This document shows, piece by piece, positions 43,966 through 53,279 of a stretch of DNA of 64,000 nt. A program made the position numbers and the translations under genes. The notes beneath the pieces are model-generated. The model worked only from the letters and a program-made list of their open reading frames with translations. It ran no database searches and was not told where the DNA came from. The DNA is from G963677325 sp963810555. GTDB lineage: Bacteria; Bacteroidota; Bacteroidia; Bacteroidales; Prolixibacteraceae. Location: NCBI GenBank assembly GCA_963810555.1, contig CAWENX010000006.1:496001-560000 (forward strand), in the 5' to 3' direction. Numbering within the stretch: position 1 is the first letter of the stretch; each line of letters opens with the position of its first letter.

Positions 43966-44009
43966 AATAGCGAACCAAATACGAACCAATCACGAAGCAA
44001 ACAAGGAGG
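43966..44009. repeat. Short tandem array with 11-base period (array C)
   Basis: Four units of 11 bases, among them AAATACGAACC (43977) and AATCACGAAGC (43988), ending in AAGGAGG. The unit pattern AxTACGAxCC and the purine end match array B at 8941. It sits in the gap between the TSUP gene and convergent folB, which holds no other recognised feature. Confidence 0.55.
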
Positions 44010-44128
44010 AAAATTAATAAAACAATTGTAAATATTATGATTCGATATATTTATTTAATATGAAGCAGAATGATTTTTTAAAAAACAGATTTAAAGAGAG
44101 ATGGTAATCAAAATAATTTATACCTGAC

Positions 44129-44479
44129 TTATTTTTCAAGAGTGACGCTTACTTTATCGATTTCCCCTCCCATCGTTGGATTGATCTTGGAAATCTTGAC
44201 TCTTACTTTAACAATAGCGGGATAATTATCATAAAGACGTTTAATAATCCGACCTGCCAGATGTTCGAGCAGGTGTGACTTTATATTCATCTCTTCTTTT
44301 ATCAATTGATAAACAGAGAGGTAGTTAATCGTATCGGTTAATTTATCACTTTGAGAAGCTTTATCCAGGTCAGTTTCAAGAGTTGCATTAACGAGGAAAC
44401 GGCTGCCAACGAGCTGTTCTTCCTTAAAATGTCCGTGATAAGCATAAAACTCCATTCCCTCGATTTCGATCAGTCCCAT
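44129..44479 (-). CDS. folB: Dihydroneopterin aldolase FolB
   Basis: A 116-residue enzyme of folate synthesis (7,8-dihydroneopterin to 6-hydroxymethyl-dihydropterin and glycolaldehyde). Motifs are the start IEGMEFYAYHGHFKEEQLVG, TINYLSVYQLIKEEM, HLLEHLAGRIIKRLYDNYP and the final VRVKISKINPTMGGEIDKVS. Length fits the family. It is divergent from glnS, with about 160 bases between. Confidence 0.93.
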   Translation of the reverse strand: MGLIEIEGMEFYAYHGHFKEEQLVGSRFLVNATLETDLDKASQSDKLTDTINYLSVYQLIKEEMNIKSHLLEHLAGRIIKRLYDNYPAIVKVRVKISKINPTMGGEIDKVSVTLEK

Positions 44480-44641
44480 TACTCATTTTTTAATGCAGGC
44501 AAAATTAATCTATTTTTAAATCTTCATTTCGGGTGATATTTTTTAACTAATATGGTTAAACTCTCGTAATTTTGCACAAACATAATTGCGAAGAGGTAGA
44601 GACGCAATATTTTGCGTCTTATAAAGTAAATTATATTGGCT

Positions 44642-46336
44642 ATGACAGAAGGAGGCAATATCCGGGCCGGTGAGGAGGATAAAATTTCCAGGAACTTTAT
44701 TCATCAGATTGTAAGCGAAGATCTGGCTGCCGGTAAAAACGGCGGAAGGGTCCATACCCGTTTTCCGCCCGAACCTAACGGATACCTTCATATTGGTCAT
44801 GCCAAATCGATCTGTCTGAATTTCGGCACTGCGCTTAAATTCGGAGGACTGACAAATTTAAGGTTCGACGATACCAATCCCACTAAAGAGGAAACCGAAT
44901 ATGTTGATTCTATACAGGAAGATGTGAGGTGGCTTAGTTTTGACTGGGGAGACAGACTTTATTATGCCTCCGATTATTTTGACAAATTGTATGATTTTGC
45001 CATCACCTTGATTAAAAGCGGGAAGGCTTACGTGGATTTTCAAAGCCAGGAAATCATCAGTCAGCAGCGTGGAGTGCCTACCAGACCCGGGATTGAAAGC
45101 CCTTATCGGAATACATCTCCTGAGCAAAACCTGATGTTGTTTCAAAAGATGAAGGCAGGTGAATTCAATGAAGGTGAATGTGTTCTGCGTGCCAGAATTG
45201 ATATGACCTCTCCCAATATGCATCTGCGCGATCCTTTGATGTACAGGATTTTAAAGCAGTCACATCACAGAACCGGCGATAAATGGTGCATCTACCCGAT
45301 GTATGATTTTGCGCACGGGCAATCGGATTATTGGGAAGGCATCACTCATTCGATATGCACACTTGAATTTGAGGTACATCGACCTCTTTATGACTGGTTT
45401 GTGGAAGAATTGCGGGATGGTGATTACCGGCCACGACAAATAGAATTTTCAAGGTTAAACCTGAGCTATACCATTATGAGCAAAAGGCTCTTGCTCCAGC
45501 TGGTCAAGGATAAATATGTGAATGGATGGGATGATCCTCGAATGCCCACGATATGCGGCTTGAGACGAAGGGGTTATACTCCTGAATCGATAAGGGTATT
45601 TTCTGATATGGTAGGAGTCACAAAAGTTGATGGTGTTACCGATGTTGCCCTCTTGGAGTATTGCATCAGGGAAGACCTGAACAAACGGGCACAGCGAGTG
45701 ATGGGAGTGATTGATCCGCTGAAAGTGGTCATTACCAATTATCCTGAGGATTTAATCGAAGAGATTGACGCTGTCAACAATCCTGAGGATGAAGGCATGG
45801 GAAAGAGAAAAGTGCCTTTTTCAAGAGAGATATATATTGAGAAAGAGGATTTTATGGAAAATCCGTCAAATAAGTTTTTCCGTCTGGCGCCTGGCAGGGA
45901 AGTGAGATTACGCTACGCCTTTTTTATCAAATGCCAGGAAGTTATTAAGAATCAAAAGGGCGAGATAACCGAACTTTACTGCACCTATGATCCGGCGACC
46001 CGTGGGGGGGATTCACCTGACGGGCGTAAGGTAAAAGCAACGCTTCACTGGGTATCCGTGCCGAAAGCTGTGAAAGCTGAAATAAGATTGTATGACCGTC
46101 TTTTTAATGATCCGGATCCTGCAGGGCATAAAGACAAGGATTTTCTGGAATTTCTAAATCAGGATTCTCTCAAAGTGCTTGAAGAATGTTACATAGAACC
46201 TTTTATCAGAGGCGCAAAGCCACTTGACAATTTCCAGTTCGAGCGTCTTGGTTATTTCAATGTTGATCCGGATTCAACTTCAGAGAAACCTGTTTTCAAC
46301 CGGACAGTTTCGCTAAAGGAGAGTTGGAAAAAATAA
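44642..46336 (+). CDS. glnS: Glutaminyl-tRNA synthetase
   Basis: A class I synthetase of 564 residues from ATG 44642 (a TTG two codons earlier is the alternative). Signature regions: RFPPEPNGYLHIGHAKSICL (HIGH motif), TNLRFDDTNPTKEETEYV, DWGDRLYYASDYFDKLYDFA, and the KMSKS-equivalent TIMSKRLLLQLV. The C-terminal anticodon-binding beta-barrels are complete (ending FNRTVSLKESWKK). Its motifs are those of GlnRS rather than GluRS. A TAATTTTG at 44567-44574 is the probable -7 box. Confidence 0.95.
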   Translation: MTEGGNIRAGEEDKISRNFIHQIVSEDLAAGKNGGRVHTRFPPEPNGYLHIGHAKSICLNFGTALKFGGLTNLRFDDTNPTKEETEYVDSIQEDVRWLSFDWGDRLYYASDYFDKLYDFAITLIKSGKAYVDFQSQEIISQQRGVPTRPGIESPYRNTSPEQNLMLFQKMKAGEFNEGECVLRARIDMTSPNMHLRDPLMYRILKQSHHRTGDKWCIYPMYDFAHGQSDYWEGITHSICTLEFEVHRPLYDWFVEELRDGDYRPRQIEFSRLNLSYTIMSKRLLLQLVKDKYVNGWDDPRMPTICGLRRRGYTPESIRVFSDMVGVTKVDGVTDVALLEYCIREDLNKRAQRVMGVIDPLKVVITNYPEDLIEEIDAVNNPEDEGMGKRKVPFSREIYIEKEDFMENPSNKFFRLAPGREVRLRYAFFIKCQEVIKNQKGEITELYCTYDPATRGGDSPDGRKVKATLHWVSVPKAVKAEIRLYDRLFNDPDPAGHKDKDFLEFLNQDSLKVLEECYIEPFIRGAKPLDNFQFERLGYFNVDPDSTSEKPVFNRTVSLKESWKK

Positions 46337-46447
46337 AGGGAAAAGGCAACTGGCAATAGGTGACAAACAATTATTTTCCCTGAAAAAATTATAATAATAT
46401 TTTACTTTTACGTTTTAATTGTTCCAATTAATTTATTAAAATCAAAC

Positions 46448-47220
46448 ATGAAAAAGAGTCTTTTAATCCTTAGCCTTTTTTGTGCCTATTACGTCAATGC
46501 ACAAAATCGAAATCCTGAAAATGCAAAAATGAAACCGGAAATGACTGAATTCTGGGATCCTGAAGTCACTGTTATTACACCGGGAGAAACCCCCAGGATG
46601 CTCCCTCTGATGCAATTATCCTTTTTGATGGAACTGCTTCCAGTCTGGATCAGAACTGGACCAACAGAAGAGGGGAAGCCCCCGGATGGAAAGTTGCCGA
46701 TAATTGTGTCACTGTCGTTAAGGGTACCGGTGATATAAAAACAAAAATGGATTTTGAAGACGTTCAACTGCATATTGAATGGAGGACTCCCTCAGTAGTG
46801 GTTGGAGAAAGCCAGGGCCGCGGCAATTCAGGTATCTTTTTCCAGGGGCTGTATGAACTGCAGGTATTGGACAATTACAACAACCGTACGTACCGCAACG
46901 GGCAGGCAGGATCAATCTACAAACAGTATGCTCCCCTTGTAAACGTGTGCAGGAAACCCGGTGTTTGGCAGACTTATGATGTAATTTTTATTGCACCCAG
47001 ATTCGAAGAGAACGGGACTTTGTTAACACCTGCCCGGGTCACTGTTTTTCAGAATGGAGTGCTCGTTCAGAATAATGTACAATTATTTGGTCCCACAGAA
47101 TATATAGGAATCCCTAAATACAAGAAGCACGGTCCGGCGCCTCTTGAATTGCAGGATCACAACAATCCGGTGAGCTACAGGAACATCTGGATCAGGAAAC
47201 TTACCACGCTGATAAATTGA
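46448..47220 (+). CDS. Exported DUF1080 (3-keto-disaccharide hydrolase-type) protein (frameshifted here)
   Basis: About 258 residues with a signal peptide (ending VNAQ) and the DUF1080 jelly-roll domain. The domain reads ILFDGTASSLDQNW, then GWKVADNCVTVVKGTGDIKT, WRTPSVVVGESQGRGNSGIF and YELQVLDNYNNRTY. The frame breaks near 46590 where a run of five C should be six; restoring it joins PGETPQDAPSDAIILFDG. The family is involved in cleaving 3-keto-glycosides and is exported. It is 110 bases after glnS. Confidence 0.8.
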
Positions 47221-47244
47221 TTTGAACTTTATTAGTATTAACCA

Positions 47245-47703
47245 ATGGATCAGAATCCGGATCAGGATTGGATTATCTCTGAAGCCGTAAAAAAGGAATT
47301 GATCCGTGTCGCAAAATGGGCAAAACTGATAGCAGTAATCGGATTTGTTATCTGTGGATTGATTTTACTTTTTATAGTCATCGCAGGAGTAATTTTAACT
47401 GTATTTTCACTTCTGGGTGGTGATAACTCAGCACTAAGCGAAGCAAAACCATGGATCACAACGCCTGTTTATTTAGTGATAACTGTACTTTGCTTTGTCC
47501 CATGTTTAATGCTCTATAATTTTTCAGTTAAAGCGGAGGAGGCTGTCAGATACGGATCAGATGATGCGTTGGTAAAAGCTTTGTCAAATTTGTACAAGAG
47601 TTTCAGATTTGTGGGGATAATCACCCTTACAATAATCGGATTGTATGCGGTGATCCGAATAATAATGCTTATAGTCAATGCGTCATCAATGTTATTTGGT
47701 TAA
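47245..47703 (+). CDS. DUF5362-type membrane protein
   Basis: A 152-residue protein with three or four helices (LIAVIGFVICGLILLFIVIA, PVYLVITVLCFVPCLMLYN, FVGIITLTIIGLYAVIRIIM) and a short amphipathic segment between the second and third (EAVRYGSDDALVKALSNLYK). It matches the DUF5362 pattern common in Bacteroidota. Function unknown. It is 24 bases after the DUF1080 gene. Confidence 0.75.
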   Translation: MDQNPDQDWIISEAVKKELIRVAKWAKLIAVIGFVICGLILLFIVIAGVILTVFSLLGGDNSALSEAKPWITTPVYLVITVLCFVPCLMLYNFSVKAEEAVRYGSDDALVKALSNLYKSFRFVGIITLTIIGLYAVIRIIMLIVNASSMLFG

Positions 47704-47710
47704 TGGAACA

Positions 47711-47782
47711 AGAGCAAGGAGCAGAGAGCAAAGGGCAAAAAACTCTTAGATCTTTGCTCTCAGCTCTTTGCCCTCTGCTCCC
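47711..47782. terminator. Word-built inverted repeat before guaA
   Basis: GGAGCAGA and GGGCAAA (47718-47738) pair with TTTGCCC and TCTGCTCC (47767-47782), with related words GAGCAAAG and CTTTGCTC in between. It would form a large imperfect hairpin after DUF5362 and before the guaA promoter. Confidence 0.5.
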
Positions 47783-47789
47783 TGACGCA

Positions 47790-47821
47790 TTGAAACTCTT
47801 TAGCATTATTCAATATCTTTG
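47790..47821 (+). promoter_or_regulatory. Promoter of guaA
   Basis: -33 TTG at 47790-47792 and -7 TATCTTTG at 47814-47821, 21 bases apart, fit the Bacteroidota consensus. The start codon is 33 bases downstream. No guanine or purine riboswitch is visible in the short leader. Confidence 0.6.
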
Positions 47822-47854
47822 TGCCTTTTATGATGTTTCTTAATAAATCATCCC

Positions 47855-49384
47855 ATGCAGGAGAAAATACTGATTCTTGATTTTGGTTCACAATACACTC
47901 AACTTATAGGACGAAGAGTTCGTGAGCTTAATGTTTACTGTGAAATTCACCCCTTTAATCATTACCCTGAAATTGACGAAACCGTCAAAGGAGTGATTCT
48001 TTCAGGCAGCCCTTTTTCGGTTAGAAATGAGAACAGTCCAAGGATTGATTTAACAGAAATTAAAGGCAAGCTTCCTTTGCTTGGCGTATGTTATGGGGCG
48101 CAGTATCTTGCCCATTTTTTTGGGGGTGAAGTGGCTGCATCGGATTCAAGGGAATACGGAAGGGCAATGTTGAATATTACGGATAAAAATGATCTTCTTC
48201 TGAAGAACATCAGTAATAACTCTCAGGTGTGGATGTCGCATGGCGATACAATTACCAGGATTCCGGATAATTTCAAAGTCATTGCTTCGACAGCAGATGT
48301 TGAAAATGCAGCCTATAAGATTGACGGCGAACCCACTTACGCCATACAGTTTCATCCTGAGGTTTATCATACTACAGAAGGAATCAAAATACTGGAAAAC
48401 TTTTTGGTCGACATCTGTAAATGCAGGCAGGACTGGACTCCGGCTTCTTTCATAGAAACGACGGTGGCTCAGCTTAGTGAGAAACTTCAGAACGATAAAG
48501 TCGTTCTTGGCCTTTCGGGAGGGGTAGATTCTTCGGTTGCAGGCGTTTTGCTTAATAAAGCCATCGGTGAGAACCTTACTTGTATCTTTGTTGATAATGG
48601 CCTCCTTCGGAAAAATGAATTTGAGAACGTTCTCGAATCCTATAAAGATATGGGATTGAATGTCATTGGGGTAAATGCAAAGCAGAAATTCTGGGATGAT
48701 CTGAGAGGAGTGACCGATCCTGAGAAGAAGAGAAAAATTATTGGTCGTAATTTTATCGAAGTGTTTGATGCAGAAGCTCACAAAATAAAGGACGTGAAAT
48801 GGCTGGCACAGGGAACAATCTATCCGGATGTTATTGAATCTGTTTCGGTCAACGGCCCTTCGGCAACGATCAAATCTCACCATAATGTCGGAGGTTTGCC
48901 GGAGAAAATGAAATTGAAGGTTGTTGAACCTCTCAACCTGCTTTTTAAGGATGAAGTCAGACGTGTGGGAAAGGCTCTCGGGGTAAAGGAAGAATTGATC
49001 CGGCGTCATCCTTTCCCCGGGCCGGGTCTGGGAATCAGGATATTAAGTGATGTTACCCCCGAGAAAGTCCGTGTTCTTCAGGAGGCAGATGCTATTTTTA
49101 TTAACGGATTAAATGAATGGAAATTATATGATAAAGTCTGGCAGGCAGGGGTGATGCTTCTGCCGGTTCAGGCAGTCGGGGTAATGGGAGACGAAAGGAC
49201 TTATGAAAACGTTGTTGCTTTGCGTGCCGTGACCTCTACCGATGGAATGACAGCCGACTGGGTACACCTTCCTTATGACTTTCTGGCCGCCATTTCAAAT
49301 GAAATCATCAATAAAGTGAAAGGAATCAACCGGGTAGTGTATGACATAAGTTCCAAACCCCCGGCAACTATTGAATGGGAATAA
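47855..49384 (+). CDS. guaA: GMP synthase (glutamine-hydrolysing)
   Basis: A 509-residue two-domain enzyme converting XMP to GMP. The N-terminal glutaminase has the catalytic Cys79 in LLGVCYGAQYLAHFFGG and the His/Glu pair in YAIQFHPEVYHT. The C-terminal ATP-pyrophosphatase shows the PP-loop LGLSGGVDSSVAGVLL and the dimerisation end VVYDISSKPPATIEWE. It is complete with no breaks, unlike several genes around it. Confidence 0.96.
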   Translation: MQEKILILDFGSQYTQLIGRRVRELNVYCEIHPFNHYPEIDETVKGVILSGSPFSVRNENSPRIDLTEIKGKLPLLGVCYGAQYLAHFFGGEVAASDSREYGRAMLNITDKNDLLLKNISNNSQVWMSHGDTITRIPDNFKVIASTADVENAAYKIDGEPTYAIQFHPEVYHTTEGIKILENFLVDICKCRQDWTPASFIETTVAQLSEKLQNDKVVLGLSGGVDSSVAGVLLNKAIGENLTCIFVDNGLLRKNEFENVLESYKDMGLNVIGVNAKQKFWDDLRGVTDPEKKRKIIGRNFIEVFDAEAHKIKDVKWLAQGTIYPDVIESVSVNGPSATIKSHHNVGGLPEKMKLKVVEPLNLLFKDEVRRVGKALGVKEELIRRHPFPGPGLGIRILSDVTPEKVRVLQEADAIFINGLNEWKLYDKVWQAGVMLLPVQAVGVMGDERTYENVVALRAVTSTDGMTADWVHLPYDFLAAISNEIINKVKGINRVVYDISSKPPATIEWE

Positions 49385-49405
49385 TCAAATCCAGCAATCC
49401 TGGAA

Positions 49406-50326
49406 TTATACCGTTACAAAATTCTCTGATTTGAGTTTTGATTCGCCACTCCATCGGTAGGCTGATAGTTTTCCTGTTGTTGTCACACAACCGTCGACGC
49501 AGCAGATGTTCGGTTGTAAGATAGCCGGACCTTGTGACAGGCAATAATGTCCGAAAAAAACAAGCGGTTTGTCTGGTCCGTAAGGCTCAAATGAAGGAGC
49601 GATTTCAGCAGGAACTGTGTACTCCGGCAATATGAATTTATTCCCAAACGAAAGCTGACGAAAATTCTTATTCTCAGGAGATTCCCACCAGTTCATCCTG
49701 AAAACCTTACGGCTCATTCCTTTGCTGCATTTTAGGATCAGATCCTGAGGACATTGAAATTCAAGTCCCTTCAGGGTTTTGTATATGATTGCCGCCGCAG
49801 GATGCTGATTTTCATGGATCGATCTCAAAAAGCTCTTTTTTAATTTCCCCGGGGGGATGAATTCAGAAAGGTATTGTATCTCCTTGTCGTTCCAGTATGC
49901 ATGACAGATGCGGATTTCCCCGAGATCAATAAAAAGAGGCAAAGTCCTGAGCCATTTCAGATAATCACGCCATTCCTCCTTAAACCCTTTAAATGCTGTG
50001 AGGGTGCTCTGAATCTGGTTTCTGTTCTCTGTGATATGTCTTGACAGGAACATCCCGTTTGTATCCTTAATATGGTATAATATGGCGCTGTATTCGTGAT
50101 TCCCGAGTATCGTTTTAGCTGAGCCTTCTTCTGTCATGGCCCTGATTATCTGCAAGGTTTCCCTGATTTCAGGCCCCCGGTTAATAAAATCACCTATAAA
50201 AACAGCAGTTCTTTCAGGATGTTTCCAGGCCCCGTCCATTTTTGAATACCCCATCGCTTTTAATAGTTTTTTTAAAAGCGTGGCGAATCCATGCACATCT
50301 CCTATTATATCATAATATTGAGCCAT
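49406..50326 (-). CDS. PPP-type metallophosphatase (protein or diadenosine tetraphosphatase-like)
   Basis: A 306-residue metallophosphoesterase of the serine/threonine phosphatase branch. Motifs: YDIIGDVHGFATLLKKLL near the start, VFIGDFINRGPEIRETLQII and ILGNHEYSA. IRICHAYWND, FFGHYC and VCCVDGC are in the second half. The pattern is like ApaH or PrpE. It may dephosphorylate proteins or small nucleotides. It is 11 bases downstream of the FucP-type transporter on the same strand. Confidence 0.82.
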   Translation of the reverse strand: MAQYYDIIGDVHGFATLLKKLLKAMGYSKMDGAWKHPERTAVFIGDFINRGPEIRETLQIIRAMTEEGSAKTILGNHEYSAILYHIKDTNGMFLSRHITENRNQIQSTLTAFKGFKEEWRDYLKWLRTLPLFIDLGEIRICHAYWNDKEIQYLSEFIPPGKLKKSFLRSIHENQHPAAAIIYKTLKGLEFQCPQDLILKCSKGMSRKVFRMNWWESPENKNFRQLSFGNKFILPEYTVPAEIAPSFEPYGPDKPLVFFGHYCLSQGPAILQPNICCVDGCVTTTGKLSAYRWSGESKLKSENFVTV

Positions 50327-50337
50327 TTAATCCATAA

Positions 50338-51543
50338 TTACCTGATCTTTGAGCCTTTGGTTGCGAAAAATATCTGATAGCCATAATAAACAAACAGGCA
50401 GCTAATGGCCACGGTCAATCCGATACCGCGCTGAATGGCTCCCATCATGGGCGTTAAGATTGCTGCTCCTATGACGGAGGTCGAGATCACCCCGGAACCG
50501 ATTTTTGCATGAGGGCCAAGATCCTCTAAAGCAAGGTTATAAATGGTAGGCCACATAATAGAATGAAACAATCCCGTCCCAAGGAAAGCCCATAAAGCTA
50601 TAGTACTTGCATTGGCTCCGACCAATAAAGACACTGACAACATAGCAGCAGCCAACAGGGCGCAAATTGTAAGAAGCTGACGGGCTGTATACTTCTGAAG
50701 AATAAATATTCCAAGCAACCTTCCGACCATCAATCCTCCCCAATAAAATTTCAGCATATCGGTCCTTTGGACAGCACTGAAATCAAAACCCAGCGACTTT
50801 GTCGAATAATCGGCAAAAAAGCTTGGAATTCCTATTTCAATACCCATATAAAAGAATATGGCAAGTGATCCCAACCACATATGAGGGTATTTGAAAGCGC
50901 TTGATTTGTACTCTTTGACTTTCCCGGTTACAATGTCTTCCTCAATTCCTTCAATCTCAGGAAGTTTGAGAAATAACATCACCACAAAGATTACCACCAT
51001 AATCCCGCCGATCATTCCGAACGGACCCTGAACCGCTTTGGGATCCTGGCTGTTGGTGACAATCAAAAGGGAAACAAAAATGGGAGCAATCACGGTGGCT
51101 ACCGAATTCAATGCATTGGTCAGGGTAAGCCTGCTGGCCGCTTTTTCTGGTGAACCTAAAGCATTTACATAAGGATTTGCAGCTACCTGCAGCAACACAA
51201 CACCAACTGCAAAAACGGATACTGCGCTTAAAAAGGCAAAGTAACCTATCCCGACTGCCGGTATACAAAGAAAGAAACCTAATGCAATCATCCCGAGCCC
51301 TGCCAAAACCCCTTTCTTGTACCCGATCCTGTGAATAAGGAATCCTACAGGAACAGAAAATATGTAAGCGCCATAGAAAAAAGTGTTGGGCAATTGTTTC
51401 TCGACATCGCCAAGATGAAAGGCATCCTTGAGAAAGTCGATCATCGAATTATTCATCGTAGTGATAAACCCTAACAAGAAGAAAAGGGTTGCCATTACGA
51501 TCAGGGGGAACAAATATTTGTTATTGCCTTTGTTGTTTGTCAT
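50338..51543 (-). CDS. MFS sugar transporter, FucP/GluP family
   Basis: A 401-residue 12-helix permease. Features of the FucP/glucose-galactose family are FFLLGFITTMNNSMIDFLKD, RIGYKKGVLAGLGMIALGFF, VLLQVAANPYVNALG and GLFHSIMWPTIYNLALEDLG. It is proton-coupled uptake of fucose, galactose or glucose. It is next to galK (125 bases), so galactose is the best guess, and a GH29 fucosidase lies at 32147. Confidence 0.87.
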   Translation of the reverse strand: MTNNKGNNKYLFPLIVMATLFFLLGFITTMNNSMIDFLKDAFHLGDVEKQLPNTFFYGAYIFSVPVGFLIHRIGYKKGVLAGLGMIALGFFLCIPAVGIGYFAFLSAVSVFAVGVVLLQVAANPYVNALGSPEKAASRLTLTNALNSVATVIAPIFVSLLIVTNSQDPKAVQGPFGMIGGIMVVIFVVMLFLKLPEIEGIEEDIVTGKVKEYKSSAFKYPHMWLGSLAIFFYMGIEIGIPSFFADYSTKSLGFDFSAVQRTDMLKFYWGGLMVGRLLGIFILQKYTARQLLTICALLAAAMLSVSLLVGANASTIALWAFLGTGLFHSIMWPTIYNLALEDLGPHAKIGSGVISTSVIGAAILTPMMGAIQRGIGLTVAISCLFVYYGYQIFFATKGSKIR

Positions 51544-51666
51544 TTCTTATAAGATTGAGTTAGTATTTGATTTTGAATATCTCAGTGTTTCAGAATTTCA
51601 ATGTTTTAGTGATCGCGCAGAACCGCTGATCACTCATTACTTTTCCTGATTCATAATTACAGTTGG

Positions 51667-52829
51667 TTAAAAAAGCTTCTTCCCGCCGTCGCCAATTTCG
51701 GCCACATAAAATACGGGTTTCAGCCCTGTGCGTTTCTGATAGTTTTTCCCCACTTCCTGGATAAAAGTATCTACCGCCTCGTCCTTTACAAGACTGACGG
51801 TACAGCCGCCAAATCCCCCGCCGGTCATTCGCGAACCGATGACACCATCTATTTTCCGGGCTTCCTCAACCATCGTATCCAGCTCATCGCCCGTTACTTC
51901 ATAATCATCCCGCAGAGAATCATGCGAGCCGTTCATCAGTTCGCCGAACCGGGCAAGATTCCCTTTTTTAAGCTGCTTTACCGCTTCTTCCGTACGATAA
52001 ATTTCACTCACCACATGCCTTGCACGGCGCCGGACAGTCTCGTTTTCTATCTTTATTCTCAACCTTTTTAAATTCATCGAGTGAAATTTCGCCCAGTGCG
52101 GAAATTGCTTTAAACGGCTGAATAGCCTTCACTGCTGCCTGGCATTCGGCAACCCTCTCGTTATATTTCCCTGAATCCAGCTTGTGAGGGCTGTTGGTGT
52201 TGCTGATGACTATCTTCACTCCGTCCAGTGCAACAGGTACCAGTTCATAAGTCAAGCGTATCGCAGTTGAGGAAAACAGCATGGTCTTTTTCGCCCATTA
52301 TGGATGTAAACTGATCCATGATCCCGCAATTGACGCCTGCAAATTCATGCTCAGCCTTGCGGCCCATCTTGGCCAGTTCAACCTTATCTATCCCGAATCC
52401 ATATTGATCATTGAGCGTTACGCAGGTCACAATCTCCAGGGCCGCCGATGACGATAAGCCCGCTCCCGTCGGAACATCACCATAGAAAAGCATATCTGCC
52501 CCCTGCTTAAAAAGCAATCCCTTCTTGAGAAACTGTGCAAAAACACCGATGGGATAATTAACCCATTCCTTACCAATAGGTTTATTAAGATCCTCAATCT
52601 TTACTTCTGCCTTGAAATCAAAATCGACAGAGGCAAATCTTACCGTCTGTCTCTCCGTTTTCCTGATAAGGCAATAAATCCCGAAGCTTAAGGCACATGG
52701 AAACACAAATCCCCCGTTGTAATCAGTATGCTCTCCGATCAGGTTTACCCTTCCCGGTGAAAAATATCCGTTAATATTTCCTGGTCCGTATAGTTCAGTA
52801 AATTTTGATTTCAGTTCTTCAATGGTCAT
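51667..52829 (-). CDS. galK: Galactokinase (two frameshifts here)
   Basis: A GHMP kinase of about 385 residues, phosphorylating galactose. All parts are conserved across two breaks: GYFSPGRVNLIGEHTDYNGG (N-terminus), the ATP loop TGAGLSSSAALEI, GVNCGIMDQFTSIMG, SNTNSPHKLDSGKYNERVAE, and SRMTGGGFGGCTVSLV near the C-terminus. The breaks lie near 52258 and 52060. Total length then fits GalK exactly, so a real gene with sequence errors is more likely than a pseudogene. It starts at ATG 52829 and is followed on its strand by the sugar transporter. Confidence 0.9.
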
Positions 52830-53016
52830 GTTGCTTGTATTTTAATTATTTAATCCGGTCAGTGATGATAAGGACAAATATAGAATTATTTATTTGAATA
52901 ATAATTGCGACAGAGTCGGTTGGCAATTAGACTTTACAGTTTTATTTAATGGATTGAATAATCCCCAATACCGATTTAATATAAGCAGTAGCATCTTAAT
53001 AACTTCATCGTATTTA

Positions 53017-53111
53017 TTGTACACTTACTATATATTCATTGTACACTTATTATACTAAAATTGTACAGTAATGTACAGATGTACAGTAATTGTACAGTAA
53101 GTGTACACAAA
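53017..53111. repeat. TGTACA-rich array with mostly 11-base period (array D)
   Basis: Seven TGTACA/GTACAC-type palindromic words lie within 95 bases, many spaced at 11 bases: TTGTACACTTA at 53017 and 53039, TTGTACAGTAA at 53061 and 53090, with shorter steps between. It is in the gap between divergent galK and the Wzi-like gene, upstream of both. It could be a cluster of operators for a dyad-reading regulator, or another member of the 11-base array class. The rest of the 450-base gap shows only a TATCTTTG promoter box at 53241-53248. Confidence 0.55.
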
Positions 53112-53279
53112 ATACCTCTTTGGTATAGATTTGAACGGGGTAAAATAACATTTTAAGGAGTACTGAATTTTGCGGTTGGGTCTTCGGTCTGATCTGCGAG
53201 TATGATAAGGGCGATTCGAAATACTTTTTAAAAGTTAAGTTATCTTTGCTCCTGTAATTGTAACCAAAACTGACTGATA

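Noticed and set aside
48146..49009. 287-residue frame opposite guaA
   Set aside because: It lies entirely antisense to a conserved, intact guaA and has no recognisable domain.
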